DNA of 64,000 nt from Diogma glabrata (taxonomy: Eukaryota; Arthropoda; Insecta; Diptera; Cylindrotomidae): assembly GCA_963693315.1 (NCBI GenBank), contig OY856186.1, positions 379,105,522 to 379,169,521 of the forward strand. Direction: 5' to 3'. Shown piece after piece: positions 39,354-51,100 of this stretch (its first letter is position 1; each line of letters opens with the position of its first letter). The notes under the pieces were generated by a model. It ran no database searches, had not been told where the DNA came from, and saw only the letters and a program-made list of their open reading frames with translations. Made by a program: the position numbers and the translations under genes.

Positions 39354-40849
39354 ATCAAAAGATCAATTGATAATTTCATGATCAAGTGTCAGAGCTCATA
39401 AACTTAAGAAGATACAATTTAATCACAAATTCTACTTGGCCTCTTTAGTGCTTCGTAGTAGATATTTAAATAGAAAATATTAGCAATGCACATTCACACA
39501 TTACTGCAGTCAGATAATTTGAATTTGTGTATAAAGTAATATATCAAGCATCATATTCCAAAATCCAATTCGAAAAATAGCTATGAACAAGAACAATATG
39601 TTATATTACTGTATGTTATCAAATTAATAATATTTATCCTTAATATATCTGCCCGCCCTTTCTTTATCCAAAATGTATTAATTCAATGCGTTAATAATCT
39701 GAAAGTTAATAAAAACTAAATAAATTTAAACTTATTCATTTATTCACTATATGTATTAATATATTCATTTTTTTTAATTAATTTGTTTGTTTGGTTTGAT
39801 ATTATCACTTACATCACCAAGTATTATTTATTTCTTCCTTTATTTTCTTATATCCTTCTTTTATATTATCTTTTTTACTAATTGTTTTTTTTCGTATATT
39901 TAACTTTTTGTTATGTTTCTATCTAAATTTTAAATATCAACTTTTTACATAATTTATATTAATAATTAATTATTTTATTAATAATTTATTCATAATTTTT
40001 ATTTTATTTCTAAATTTTCCCAAAACTTTATCCCAACTTTAAACCTCTACTTCAACTTTAAACTTTCCCATTCTTATCTTATTCCAGTTTTGTGGGACAT
40101 TCATATTTTAGTATATCGTATATATTCATAATATGCATTCTACTACTCTTTCAACAAAAGAAAGTAAAGAATAATCAAACATACTATTTTTTCTTGCTTG
40201 CAGATCTTGCTGTGTGATTGCCGATGTGTTAAGTTCTATAGACTTTAACAGCTTCGCATTTTCATTATTTTTATTATTTCTAAAATAAAATTTTTAAATT
40301 CAGAAAATTGTAATCCAATATATGCGTAACTCCCCTTTTCCCTTAATTCATAATTTCATAATTACTTTGGGAATTTTTTATTGTTCTTATCTCTTGCGCA
40401 ACATTCAAACCTTAATTGCGTACCATTTTTAATAAAGAGTTACCACACTGTACTGAAATAATGAACTCCACAGCCCATTGCGTTAGTTCTCTCCGAAAAT
40501 CTCTTCTCCGAAAATTCAACCATTTTGGGAGCTGCATGAATCAGTTTCAAGCTTGTAGCTTTCATTGTTATTTTCAAAATCAGAACTCACTACATTATAA
40601 CCAACAATTAAGTAGTCGTTTATGGTCATATCAAAACGATTTTTGGCGGCACATATTTTATTTTAGTCTCTTTGCACTTCATAGTATCGTTGCTTTTCCA
40701 TCTTAAACAATTATAAACTAAAACTGTAAAGAATTTATAGTTACTTTAAAATGTTTATGTGATATTAGTTATTTTTAATATATTTAGTTTTAAAAGTTAT
40801 TAATTACAATCAATTCACTTAATATTAAAAATACAAATAGCTTTCGAGA
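39354..40849. other. AT-rich stretch, possibly upstream of the receptor-like fragment
   Basis: A plausible acceptor (TTTTTTCTTGCTTGCAG near 40204) and a plus-strand frame of 96 codons (40416-40706) occur, but neither shows a motif that ties it to an odorant receptor. 39600-40100 is extremely AT-rich and looks non-genic. Confidence 0.35.
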
Positions 40850-41415
40850 TTGAAAATTTTATGTCAAATAACCACGCCACGCTTAATTACTTCTTTTGTT
40901 TCAATTTTTTATTTAGTATCATACGCTTGTATTAGTGTTGTCAATAATGTAAGCTCAATTATAATACAAAAATGCACCGAGATTTGTGAATTCCCATATT
41001 GTTTATCGGGATGGATCAAATTAAGATCAAAATTCATTTTGGCGATTTTGATTCAACATTTTTTGCGGGTGATTTATTTTACATACCAAGGGACAGGTAA
41101 ATATTTTTTGGCATAATTTTAATGATGATATAATTTTTTGCCATTTATTCATGAAATATTACTGCACATGAACTTTAAGAATTATTTTAGTTATTGGGCT
41201 ATTTAAGTGATTATTAAAATAATAATTAAAATTTCCTTTTTTAATTATTATTACAAACAATTGTTTGTAATTAACTTTGTGCTACAAAAATAAAATAATT
41301 AAATAAAATATTTTTTCATGGTCCTTCCAGCCGGTTATTTTCCAGCATTATTGAATCAAACATTTAAAACGCGAGTATTTAGTGAAAAACATCTAACAAA
41401 AGAACAATTAACCTT
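40850..41415 (+). pseudogene. Odorant-receptor-like C-terminal fragment (7tm_6), two exons
   Basis: 40850-41092 encodes a hydrophobic segment followed by CEFPYCLSGWIKLRSKFILA, resembling the W/Y-x-x-x-x-x-x-R block before the last helix of insect odorant receptors. A donor CAG|GTAAAT follows. After a 5' splice-acceptor-like CCTTCCAG near 41329, the phase-compatible exon starts AGYFPALLNQTFK, resembling the G-G-Y/F-F-P-x-x-x-x-T-F motif that starts the family's last exon at this same splice position. The conserved final Y-S block is not convincing, and the exon runs straight into a MITE at 41416. It is probably a truncated remnant; the call rests on two short motifs and one intron position. 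Confidence 0.35.
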
Positions 41416-41659
41416 GGGCTCTATTCCCAAACACATAAATGTGAATTTTGACAATATTGTGAAGTTTATATTGCACAACATTAAACGGTAACGGTAACGA
41501 TTTTATGAAAAACGAATTCCACAATATTGTCTAAATTGAATTTAGACAATACTGGGAAATTTGATTTCTAGAATATTGTTACCGTTATCGTTTAATGTTA
41601 TGCAATACAAACTTCACAATATTGTCAAAATTCACATTATGTGTTCGGGAATAGGGCCC
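41416..41659. mobile_element. Palindromic MITE, 244 bp
   Basis: GGGCTCTATTCCCAAACACA and GGGCCCTATTCCCGAACACA (minus) start long inverted arms. These continue through GAATTTTGACAATATTGTGA and CATTAAACGGTAACGGTAAC over about 85 bases each. No clean target duplication was identified. Confidence 0.85.
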
Positions 41660-41820
41660 CTGGATTGCAAAAAAAGTGAAGAAATTAAAAATGAAAATGC
41701 GGTATTAAATTTAGTATATTAAACATATTTTTATATTTTATATTCATATAGTCACAAAAAATGAAAGCCCACTATAAAACTGAGAGTCGTCTTTGATGGG
41801 GGTACCAAAACTAGCAAATT

Positions 41821-42607
41821 CAGAGTTTCGACCCGAAATTTTTTCCGTTTCGGTTTACGGTTTCGTTCCGACAGTTATTTCGTTCCGGTTTTCGATTTGG
41901 TTCCTTGGTTTATTTTTTCGTTCCGGTTTTCGGTTCGGTTCCGGTTCAGTTCCGATGTCAAAATCAAGGATTTTCAGTATTCTTATGCAAAAATTCAAAA
42001 GAAACAACTTCAGTAATTATTGAATCTTGAACATTCTAAAAAATTAAACGAGCAACCATGTTTTGTAACCAGTTCGATACAGGCTTCAGTAAGAAGTTTT
42101 TCAGACATAGTGAGCGTTATATTTTGAGGTTTAAATTTCATGTCTACTAACGTTGGAGTAAGCGACATTACACTACTTCAGCTTAACTTTGATGGCAGAT
42201 TTCGTTTACATGAAGCTTTTGCTGATATTTTATGACATTTTAAAATTTTAAATTCTTTCTTATGAAACCGTTCAATATGCCTCTCAAAATTTGCTGCATG
42301 GTTTCATGGTATTTTAAAAAAATGTAATAAATTTTGGACTAGATTATAAACCAAAAATGTAGTACCTATAGCTAATTTTACATGCGAAATGAAAATCTTT
42401 TACTTACTTACATATGAGCAGTTTTTTGTTAAAATATTTTTTTTGTTCTTTCATTGCAAACCGTTTCACATGAACCGTAAATTTTTTGGTTCCGGTTACG
42501 GTTCATTACATATAAAAAATCATGGTTTCGGTTACGTTCCGGTTCAGCCATAAATTTCGGTTAATAACGGTTTTCGGTTTACGGTTTGGTTCCGGTTCGA
42601 AACTCTG
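41821..42607. mobile_element. Non-autonomous hAT element (MITE-like), 787 bp
   Basis: The ends CAGAGTTTCGACCCG and CAGAGTTTCGAACCG (minus) differ at one base. CTAGCAAT follows the right end, and CTAGCAAATT precedes the left end with two extra bases, so an 8-bp duplication fitting the hAT consensus (T at 2, A at 7) is likely but imperfect. Both subterminal regions consist of clustered CGGTTCCGGTT-type motifs in opposite orientation, probable transposase-binding repeats. There is no transposase frame. Confidence 0.75.
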
Positions 42608-42615
42608 CTAGCAAT

Positions 42616-44466
42616 GGCAATTTCATTAATGAAAAAGTTGAGCCGGTTGGTTGGACTGACCGACAATACGTTATGGACTACTCTCACTAAATTCCGATAC
42701 AATAAAATTGCGACAAATCGGCATAAAACCCAATAACTTAAACATACACTCATTTAATGATCAACGAATTCTTTACAAGCAACTATCATTTCTCAATTGA
42801 TTTTATTGCACAAATTGTCCAATAATCATACTATAATATTGTAAGAATGCCAGTTTTCAGTCTTGCCTTGCACTATGATCTGAACAAGAAAATGCTTTGT
42901 AAATTGTAGCAAATAATAATAATAAAAAAATTTTAACTCAAAAGGAAAACATTATTTCCTTTTTTCATGCTCTATCGAACAGAAAAAGCACAATCATTAA
43001 ATGTTATTTTCCATTATTTTTCTGACACAAAATAAAAAAAACTGACGAAAAAACTATATATATGTAGTAAGTTCAGTCCATTCAATTCTATAGCTTTTTT
43101 TTTACATTATTTTATTTATTTATTTCTTGTATAATCGCCATTCAAAAGAGTTTCGTATATGTACACTTAATCTTAAAAGGACAAATATTGTAAAATTTTT
43201 GAAGCGCACAATGCTTGAGAATCAATGGAATATAAAATAAAAATCTGATATGGCAATATCAATAAAATATTTATTTCCAGAAATTGATATTTTAAATGAA
43301 GGTAATAAGCAAGCACGTTACAGTTTTTTTGTTGTAAACATTTATGGAGTAGATACGAATGTGGAAATATATTTATTATAAATAATAGGAGAAAATTATG
43401 TTAAATATTTAATAGTTTCGTATCCAAGAGATGATATCGTAGAATATCTTGCTTAATAAACTTTCGGAAGATTACAGTATCACGCACTTACTACTAAAAA
43501 TTAGCCCAAATTCAGTACATATGTCAGAGCTAACATGAAACAACTTAATTTCAAATCCAAAATTGAAAAATAAGTTTACAATGGGTTAAAATCCAACAAA
43601 GGCTCCGGACAAGACAACATCCAGATTCAAATATTATAAAAATATTTTTTTAAAGGCACTAACACCTATTTTAACCTTATAGGCTAGACGCCATTTTCAA
43701 AACTTGCCCGCGACAATCATTTGATATACGCGAGTATATATATTAGTATCTTTGTTCTAAATTTATGATTATTTTAATTATTTGATTATTTAAAATAATC
43801 GCCCATTTTACGGGCGGCAAAGAAGAAGAATATAGCAACGATTTATTGTGATGTACGCACATTTGTCTATTGGGTAAGAATTGTTAATAAAGAAACATCG
43901 GGCAACACGATGCTGACAATAGAAAATGTACACACATGATGATCAGCCATAATGTAATTACTACGTTTTCATGCAGATCGGAAAAGAATTGAATCCTCAT
44001 CCCATTTTCAAACTGTAAAGTGTTATCATGATTGGATTGAAAACGGGTTGAAAACGTTTTTAAAACTGTGTTGAAAAACTGTTAAAATGTCAAAAAGCGT
44101 TTAATTGTGTTTCATTAATTGTGTTCAATATTTTATTTTTTTATGCTTGATATTGTATTTTTCTTTTAAATAAATTAAATGAAATAAACATTTTATAAAT
44201 CAATGTGAAATTAGTTGTTTTGTAATTAAAAACAAACAAACATTTTACTGCGCATAACACGATCCAGTTTTCCGTTTTCATGTAATTTCGAATATTTGGA
44301 TACCGATACGACCCCAAAAAAAATCGAGATCGTATTTAAAAATAAATAGTATTCAAAACTGTAATTGTTGATGTTTTCATGGTGAATTCAATTCGAATTT
44401 GGTTTTCAAATCGTTTTGAACTAAGCATGAAAACATAGTAAATATATGAAGTCTTGAATAACATAT
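42616..44466. other. Non-coding stretch
   Basis: No gene, array or terminal repeat pair recognised. Repeated short GTTGAAAACG-type words occur around 44035-44090. Confidence 0.4.
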
Positions 44467-45111
44467 TGTTACGTTTTTCCAAACTTCCTTCGAATTGGCC
44501 TAACTTACAATTCGATAAACGCAATCCCCAATCTCTTCCTGAGTTCGATCACTGATTAGTGATCCTTGATCAACTCCTTGATTGTTCCACAACAACAGGA
44601 AAACAATACAGCAAACAATATTCCTAACTAGAATATTCTTCCAACAGCTTCGAAACTACAACGGTTTATTGTAAAAATTTCCAGTACACCACGTTCAAAA
44701 TAATACACAAAATATTTCTACTCAATAAAACTTAAAAATTTATTCAATAAACTAATTTAAAGATCACTTTTATAATTTTAACTTCACTATCGCAGGTTTA
44801 AAATAAAACTAACTAAAAACTACAAGAGGTAATTTCCTTGTATACATTCTGCCTAACCTCTAGAAATTTCGCGGTCACTTTTTAGAAACCTTGAGAAAAT
44901 ATTAGAATATTCGATTATTTTACGTTACGTTGATTTGATTCATAAAATCATTTGTTTTGTGTAGACCTTAATTCTAAGAACATGTACAACAACAACAACA
45001 CTATTCATTTCATTCACTTTCTGTTGTGTTTTGTTGATTTTATTTTCCTGGAAGTGACCGTAATCGTTTAGATCTTTCTGTAATCGTCTAGATTTTTCTG
45101 TACTCGTAACA
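44467..45111 (-). repeat. Gypsy 3' LTR (645 bp)
   Basis: Read on the minus strand it starts TGTTACGAGTACAG and ends GGAAAAACGTAACA, a TGTTACG...CGTAACA pair. It abuts AAGTGGAGGG on its internal side, and the pol stop codon lies about 12 bases further inside. The element's other LTR is beyond the window, so the target duplication (ATAT at 44463-44466 expected) cannot be checked. Related LTR pieces lie at 17.7 and 38.8 kb on the plus strand. Confidence 0.9.
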
Positions 45112-45223
45112 TTACCCTCCACTTAAGCCTGTTCGTCCCGAACAGGATCTAGCTCTCCTTTGTATAAGGCCAATCTTTCCAAATGTACTACTTTCGCTTT
45201 GCCTCGATGGCCTTTCCTAATTC
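45112..45223 (-). pseudogene. Gypsy integrase C-terminus (detached part)
   Basis: Minus-strand codons reading KVVHLERLA and RDEQA lead to a stop at 45123-45125. The V-V-H-x-x-R-L block is the usual C-terminal end of gypsy integrases. The segment is separated from the rest of the integrase by the 11-kb element. The frames on the two sides agree once that element and one TA are disregarded, which fixes the insertion site to the base. Confidence 0.88.
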
Positions 45224-45225
45224 TA

Positions 45226-45680
45226 CACTGAAAAAAAATAATCATTAAATTCAAAAAAAATGCATATTAATTCAAAAAAATTGCTTTCGAAAATGCTCCA
45301 ACAGCAATTTTTTTGATTCGAAAGATGAAGTTTTCGATTTTTTAGGTTAAATAATTTGTTTTCAATTTAAAATCTGGTGCTTTTCAGTGAAAAGTAAATT
45401 GCTTAAATGATCAAAAGTTGAGGCTTTCAAATTAAAAGGATCTACATTTATATAAAAAGTAATGCCTTTTATTTGGAAAGCACAGTTGAATAGATATTGC
45501 TTTTGAAAACAAAGCGGTTGTTTTTGATTAGAAAGAATTCTTTTGAGGTGAAAACACTTTACAATTAATTGAAAAATGGTATACTTTAATGTTGCTTTTA
45601 ATTTGAAAGCATATTGACATTGATTTACCAGTAATCGACTTTTGAATAAAAATTTGAATTAAAAAAGAAAAACAAATTTT
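45226..45680. repeat. Left terminal and subterminal repeat zone of the 11-kb transposon
   Basis: After CACTGAAAAAAAATAATC the zone repeats words such as ATTCAAAAAAA, TTTCAAATTAAAAG, ATCAAAAG, CTTTTGAAAAC and GACTTTTGAATAAAA in both orientations. The opposite end (56090-56355) has the same vocabulary (ACTTTTGAATC, TTTTTGATTTTAAAA). Such clusters usually bind the transposase. Confidence 0.75.
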
Positions 45681-45855
45681 TTTAAAATAGTTTTTATTTA
45701 TTAAAAATTATTCATTGTAATAATTTCACTAATAAAAAATGGCTTAAGTGTTATTCATTTCACATTTTATTTAAATAAATAATATTAAAATTAAAACAAT
45801 ATAATAAAATAATTTCAACAACTTTATAAACATATTAAAATACAAAAGCAAATAT

Positions 45856-48161
45856 CTACATATTAGTTTTATTTCTAACATATGTTTTTCCATTAGAAAT
45901 AGTATGTAAATTCAATGGTAAACTAGAGAAATATTCCATTGTATTAATATAAATTATATTGGTGTTTACCCCTAATTCAAAAGAATGAAAATGTTCATCA
46001 AATTTTAGTATTTCAATTTCTGAACAAATTGCACATAATTCATTTTTTTCATTAAATGCGAATGATTTTATTTTAAATAATTTTATGTTATGTAAAGAAA
46101 ATTGTCTTGATAAGTAACAGCCCGCTTTGTAGTTAGTACCTTTATACTTAATGAAATCAAATATTTTTATATTATGCATATGAATTTCACAATTACAAAT
46201 AATATTTGTTCCGTATAATTGCATTAAATCTACGTTTTCGAATTTATCAATTTTATCAAAAAAGTTTTCATCACATTCCGTTACCAGCATATTAGAAAAT
46301 TTCAAGCAAGCTTTTACACTTAGACTATACGTTATATTTCTTCTAGACGTTATTATATTAGCGTATACCTTTGAGTCTCTATGTTTCGATTCAAATCTGA
46401 AGCTCCAAACATAGCGTAATGGTCCAATCAGTTTAATGGCAGAGGCATAGTGAACCATAAAATGGTGTTTAGGTTTCAAAGTAGTTTTAAATAATTGTAT
46501 GTATAATTTATGATGAAGTTTAATAGTGGAAGACAGCTCATTTAACATATCGTATCCTATTTCAGGTAGTAGCAGTATGTCAATTATTTTACAAAGTGTA
46601 CCAAAAAATTTCCACACTGCACAATCTTGCTTTATAACATCCCCTATCATTAGCGGAAAAAAGTGTATAAAAGTCCACATTTCACGGGCTGACATTTTCA
46701 TTTTTTGTTTCTTAATATTTTCTAATTTTAAATCTACAGATATATTTCCAACCTCATATGTGCCATAATTGAAATATCTTTTTCTATTGTTTAGCATGTC
46801 TAATGTAAACGTGCTATGTTCAATATAATATAGAATTATGTTTGTAATATCATACACACAAACACCTTCAAAGAGATCATGCATAATGTCAAATGCCGCA
46901 TTTTGGGTGACGTGAAATGAAGGTAACAGACTAAAAATACACCTTTCTTTTACTCCAGTTAATTTAGCATCACCTAATTCTATATCAGATGCATAGTTTT
47001 CCACATTTCTTAAAAATAAACTTTCCTCGATAAGGTCTATTTGCATATCTTTTTTTTCGCGTCGACAAGAACGACAATATCTATTGGCATTAAAAGATTG
47101 AGTAAATCCTAAAATAGCATTCATACCTGCATTATCGCCTAAGACCAAACCTAATACAAAACGAATAGTATATACTTCATCGTCTTGAATTTTAATTTCC
47201 AGACCTTTTTCTAATTCTTTCAATTGTTCTAGCAGGTTATACAAGCAATTATAATAACCAAATTTTCTAATATCTTCTTTTTTATAAAAGCCAGCAACAA
47301 ATATTTTATTTAGCTTCGATAATAAATATTGCGGTAATGTAGGAAATATATAATATACCCCACATATTAGATGTTCTGTACTGTGACTACCAAGTGGGTT
47401 GTTTACCTCAAATTCATCAAAATAAATATGATAAGGTATTACGATATCTCTGTCGTTAAACTTTTTTAACTTTTCTTTGAAAATTGCACCGTTTATGAAA
47501 TTACATAGATTTTGTTTGTTATTAAGGTCTTGCATATTGGCTAATGTTTTTTTTAGGTTGTCTGATTTTTCGAAAAATTTCCGAAATTGAAATTTTAGGG
47601 GCATTAAATAAACTTTTTTAGTTACTTTACTAATAGTCGATACACCGCATTGTAAACTTTCAGAAAATTCATTATTTATAACTACAGATTTAAGGTCCAT
47701 AAACAAATCATTTGCTTGCAAATATTTAAGAAACTTGTGTTCTGATCTTTTCGAGAAATATTATTTTGCGAATATAACTTCAATCCAAAATTAATAAAAT
47801 GTTGATTAAATTTAATTACAAAATCTTCCAAGTGGGCATTCTTGGTGTGTAAAAAATTATCTGGAATACACGTCGTATTCAATGAATTTAATGCAATATA
47901 ATTGTGAACATGTGTTTGTAAATTTACTTGGTTTAAATTATTCGATTGACTTATTTCATAATTATCAGGATTTATATTAATAACTAAATGAAAATTTTCA
48001 ATATGTTTTTTATATGACTTTAGACTAGAAAACTTTTGGTTACAATCAGTTTCTGAACATTGGTAGGTAGAGTTGCTTTTAAGGTGATGTACAAATTTTA
48101 AATGGCGTAAAAATTCTTTGGTATTTTGGAATTGTAAATTACAAATGAAACATACGACCAT
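45856..48161 (-). CDS. C2H2 zinc-finger transposase of the 11-kb element (one apparent frameshift)
   Basis: The ATG at 48161 opens a frame with two C2H2-like fingers (CFICNLQFQNTKEFLRHLKF, then C-x4-C...H-x4-H). It overlaps, in another frame, a 621-codon frame (45856-47721) at about 47682-47721; a single missing base or an unseen short intron joins them. The long part has GDNAGMNAILGF (about residue 195), a C-x2-C finger RYCRSC, DIMHDLFEGVC (about 280), KPKHHFMVHY (about 415) and FRFESKHRD (about 440). These blocks occur together in a large set of animal transposases that I associate with CACTA/EnSpm TNP2-type proteins. D (GDN), D (MHD) and E (FES) are plausible DDE residues by inference. It starts one base after the stop of the SAM-like gene. 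Possible polyadenylation signals (AATAAA on minus) lie near 45700. Confidence 0.75.
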
Positions 48162-48162
48162 A

Positions 48163-51100
48163 TTAAGAATTTAATGTTGAGATTAACCCAGTAATACTTG
48201 GGATATTTTTATCAAAACGAGTTTTTATGCCATAGAAATATTTTTGTACAAAAAGCCATACAGAATAACAAGAACTAGGATATATTAAATTAAAACATTG
48301 AAACATTTTAAAGCACGCATCCAAACAAGCCAGAAAACTACTAAATCGGTAAATTGTCCCATCTAAATAGACGAGTTGTTCGGTGGGATTAAATTTGTCA
48401 GAACCTACCACTATAATCAATGGTTGTAAGGTTGACTTATTTTCTTTGCACGTATTCCTGATGAACTGGATCTTATTTTTTATGTCATTTACAGTATGTA
48501 CATGAATTATGAATTCATTTTCTGCTTCTTTGATAGTGTATTTTTTTAATTTTTTAGAGGTATCAGATAAATTACTATATCGATTTGTTGGCACCAATAT
48601 AGAATTTAAAAGAAGTGCTATGATATAATCACGATTACCTGAAAAAAGCACAGACATACAATTAGAACGTTAATTTATTTTACTAACAGTATTTTACACT
48701 TACTATTATCTTCCATTTTACAGCATTTACTTAACAATAATAAACTTTGCTTGTCTTTTATAGAAATTTTGTATTGTTCAATGATTTTAGAGCAAAATTC
48801 TTTCCATTTATCAAAAAGGCGGTTTTCACTGTTAGGATGTAATAGTGCAAAGTCAAGGTCAATCTAAGAAAACATAAGATATTAATTATAAATAGTGAGT
48901 TGAGAGAATTAAAATAAAATTACCAGTTTATGTCCGTTTACACTTTTTACTATTTTCCAGTCAAATAAAAATTCAAAATTTGGTTTGCTATTGTTTAAAA
49001 TTGAATTTCTGCGATATCGATAACTGTTTTGCCATTTTTGAATAACTTCATCCCACGGAGATTCATTGTATTGCAACCAACAACGATACTTTTCTGCCAT
49101 TTCCTCGTCACATTCAAGAATTTCTTCAGAAAGGTGCCGTTTTTTTGGCGGACAATGCGATTCAGTTTTTTTTTCTATTTTTCGTTTTCTATGACGATAG
49201 TTAATGTATTTAAAATACAATGATCCGGACTGCCTAATTCCGTTGCCACCAGTCGTGTAGTAAGATTCCTATAGAAAATTTTTATTTATATAAAAAGTTT
49301 ATCTTGTAAATAAGCGCATTTATGTGGAAATAATTTTACCGTATTTTCTTTTGGAAATAGAGTAACTATATCTTTACTCAGTTGATCAAAATCATCTTTA
49401 GTAAGCGTTATGTTTCTAAAAACATAGTATCGGATGATTACATCAATTAAATCTGTCCGTTCGGACATAGATAAATTTGTTTGTGTTCTGCTTAAATTTA
49501 ACAACAGCTGTCCTTCATCGCTTAGTGCTAGGATATCTGCTACATTGTAGCAGGGTAATGAGAAATGCTAGCATATAATTTTTAATTTTTCTTTTTAAAT
49601 ATATGAATGAAAAATAATCAAAACTCTAGCTGATCAGTTCGGATATATGAAAAATTAGCGATCAAATAAGTTTTCAAGTAAGCTTATTTGATCACTAACT
49701 TTTTTGATCGCTAATTTTTCATATATCCGAACTGATCAGCTAGAGTTTTGATTATTTTTCATTCATATATTTAAAAAGAAAAATTAAAAATTATATGCTA
49801 GCATTTCTCATTACCACTTTTTGAAATCATTGCTTCTACGTCAACAAAATGTCTACGCAAAAACTTTATTTATAAGCGTAGCGAAGCACGCCGGGCCCTC
49901 CTAGTACTCATAAAAATATAATTCATAAATCAGTTCGGATATATGAAAAATTAGCGAAGCTTACTTGAAAACTTATTTGATCGCTAATTTTTCATATGCT
50001 AATTTTTCATACGAAGCTTACTTGAAAACTTATTTGATCGCTAATTTTTCATATATCCGAACTGATCAGCTAGAGTTCTGATTATTTTTCATTCATATAT
50101 TTAAAAAGAAAAATTAAAAATTATATGGTAGCATTTCTCATTACCACTTTTTGAAATCATTGCTTCTACGTCAACAAAATGTCTACGCAAAAACTTTATT
50201 TATAAGCGTAGCGAAGCACGCCGGGCCCTCCTAGTACTCATAAAAGAGGAAAAGGTTTTTGAGAAAAGTGAGAGGAAATCAGGTAACAATGACTTCTGGG
50301 AAGACGATATTTTTTGTGAAAACTCTATCATCTTTGAACAAATGACCTTGGTCAGATGTATCATAAATATAAAATTTCAAACATTCAAACGCACGCACTC
50401 TACTTGCAGCAACATACAATTGACCATGTGTGAATACAGGTTCTTTAAGTAAAATGGCAACTCTGTTGAATGTCTGACCTTGAGATTTATTAATAGTCAT
50501 AGCAAAAGCAGGAATAATAGGGAATTGAGTTCTTTGAAATTTAAATGGAAGAAGAGTTCCAGAATAAGTCAAATGAATGCGTGGAATTAGAATGCGTACA
50601 CCTCGCATGACACCAGTCAAAACTTCACAATCTATTGAATTTCGGTGCACAACTTTTACACGCATTCGTGTTCCATTTACTAATGCTTGACCTGTATTTA
50701 AATTACGTATGAGGAGAACAATGCAATTCACTTTCAAATTTAATTTATGAGGTGGCAAACCTCCTACACTCAATTTATTTAAAAATTCTATTGGAAAATT
50801 GTTCTGCTCACGAATGTCATCACAAACAACTTTATCAAAACTAAAATATGCTTTCTCCTCTCCTGGCATAATACTCAAGATTTTAGAATTGATTTCATTG
50901 CAATCATTGTTTTTGGGGGCTAAAATGACGAAACTCAAAATGTCATCAGATAAAATTGTATCAGAAATATTTCCAAAAATGTCTTCAATAATATTGTCTG
51001 GATTGCCAATCAAATTATGAGGAATTTCAATGATATCTGAACCAAACTGTGGAAAACTTTGCATATCACCATTACCGAGTCTTCTAAGAAATTCTACAAA

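Noticed and set aside
44940..45122. A 60-codon minus-strand frame over the LTR
   Set aside because: It runs through the polypurine tract and LTR beyond the true pol stop, with no independent motif.
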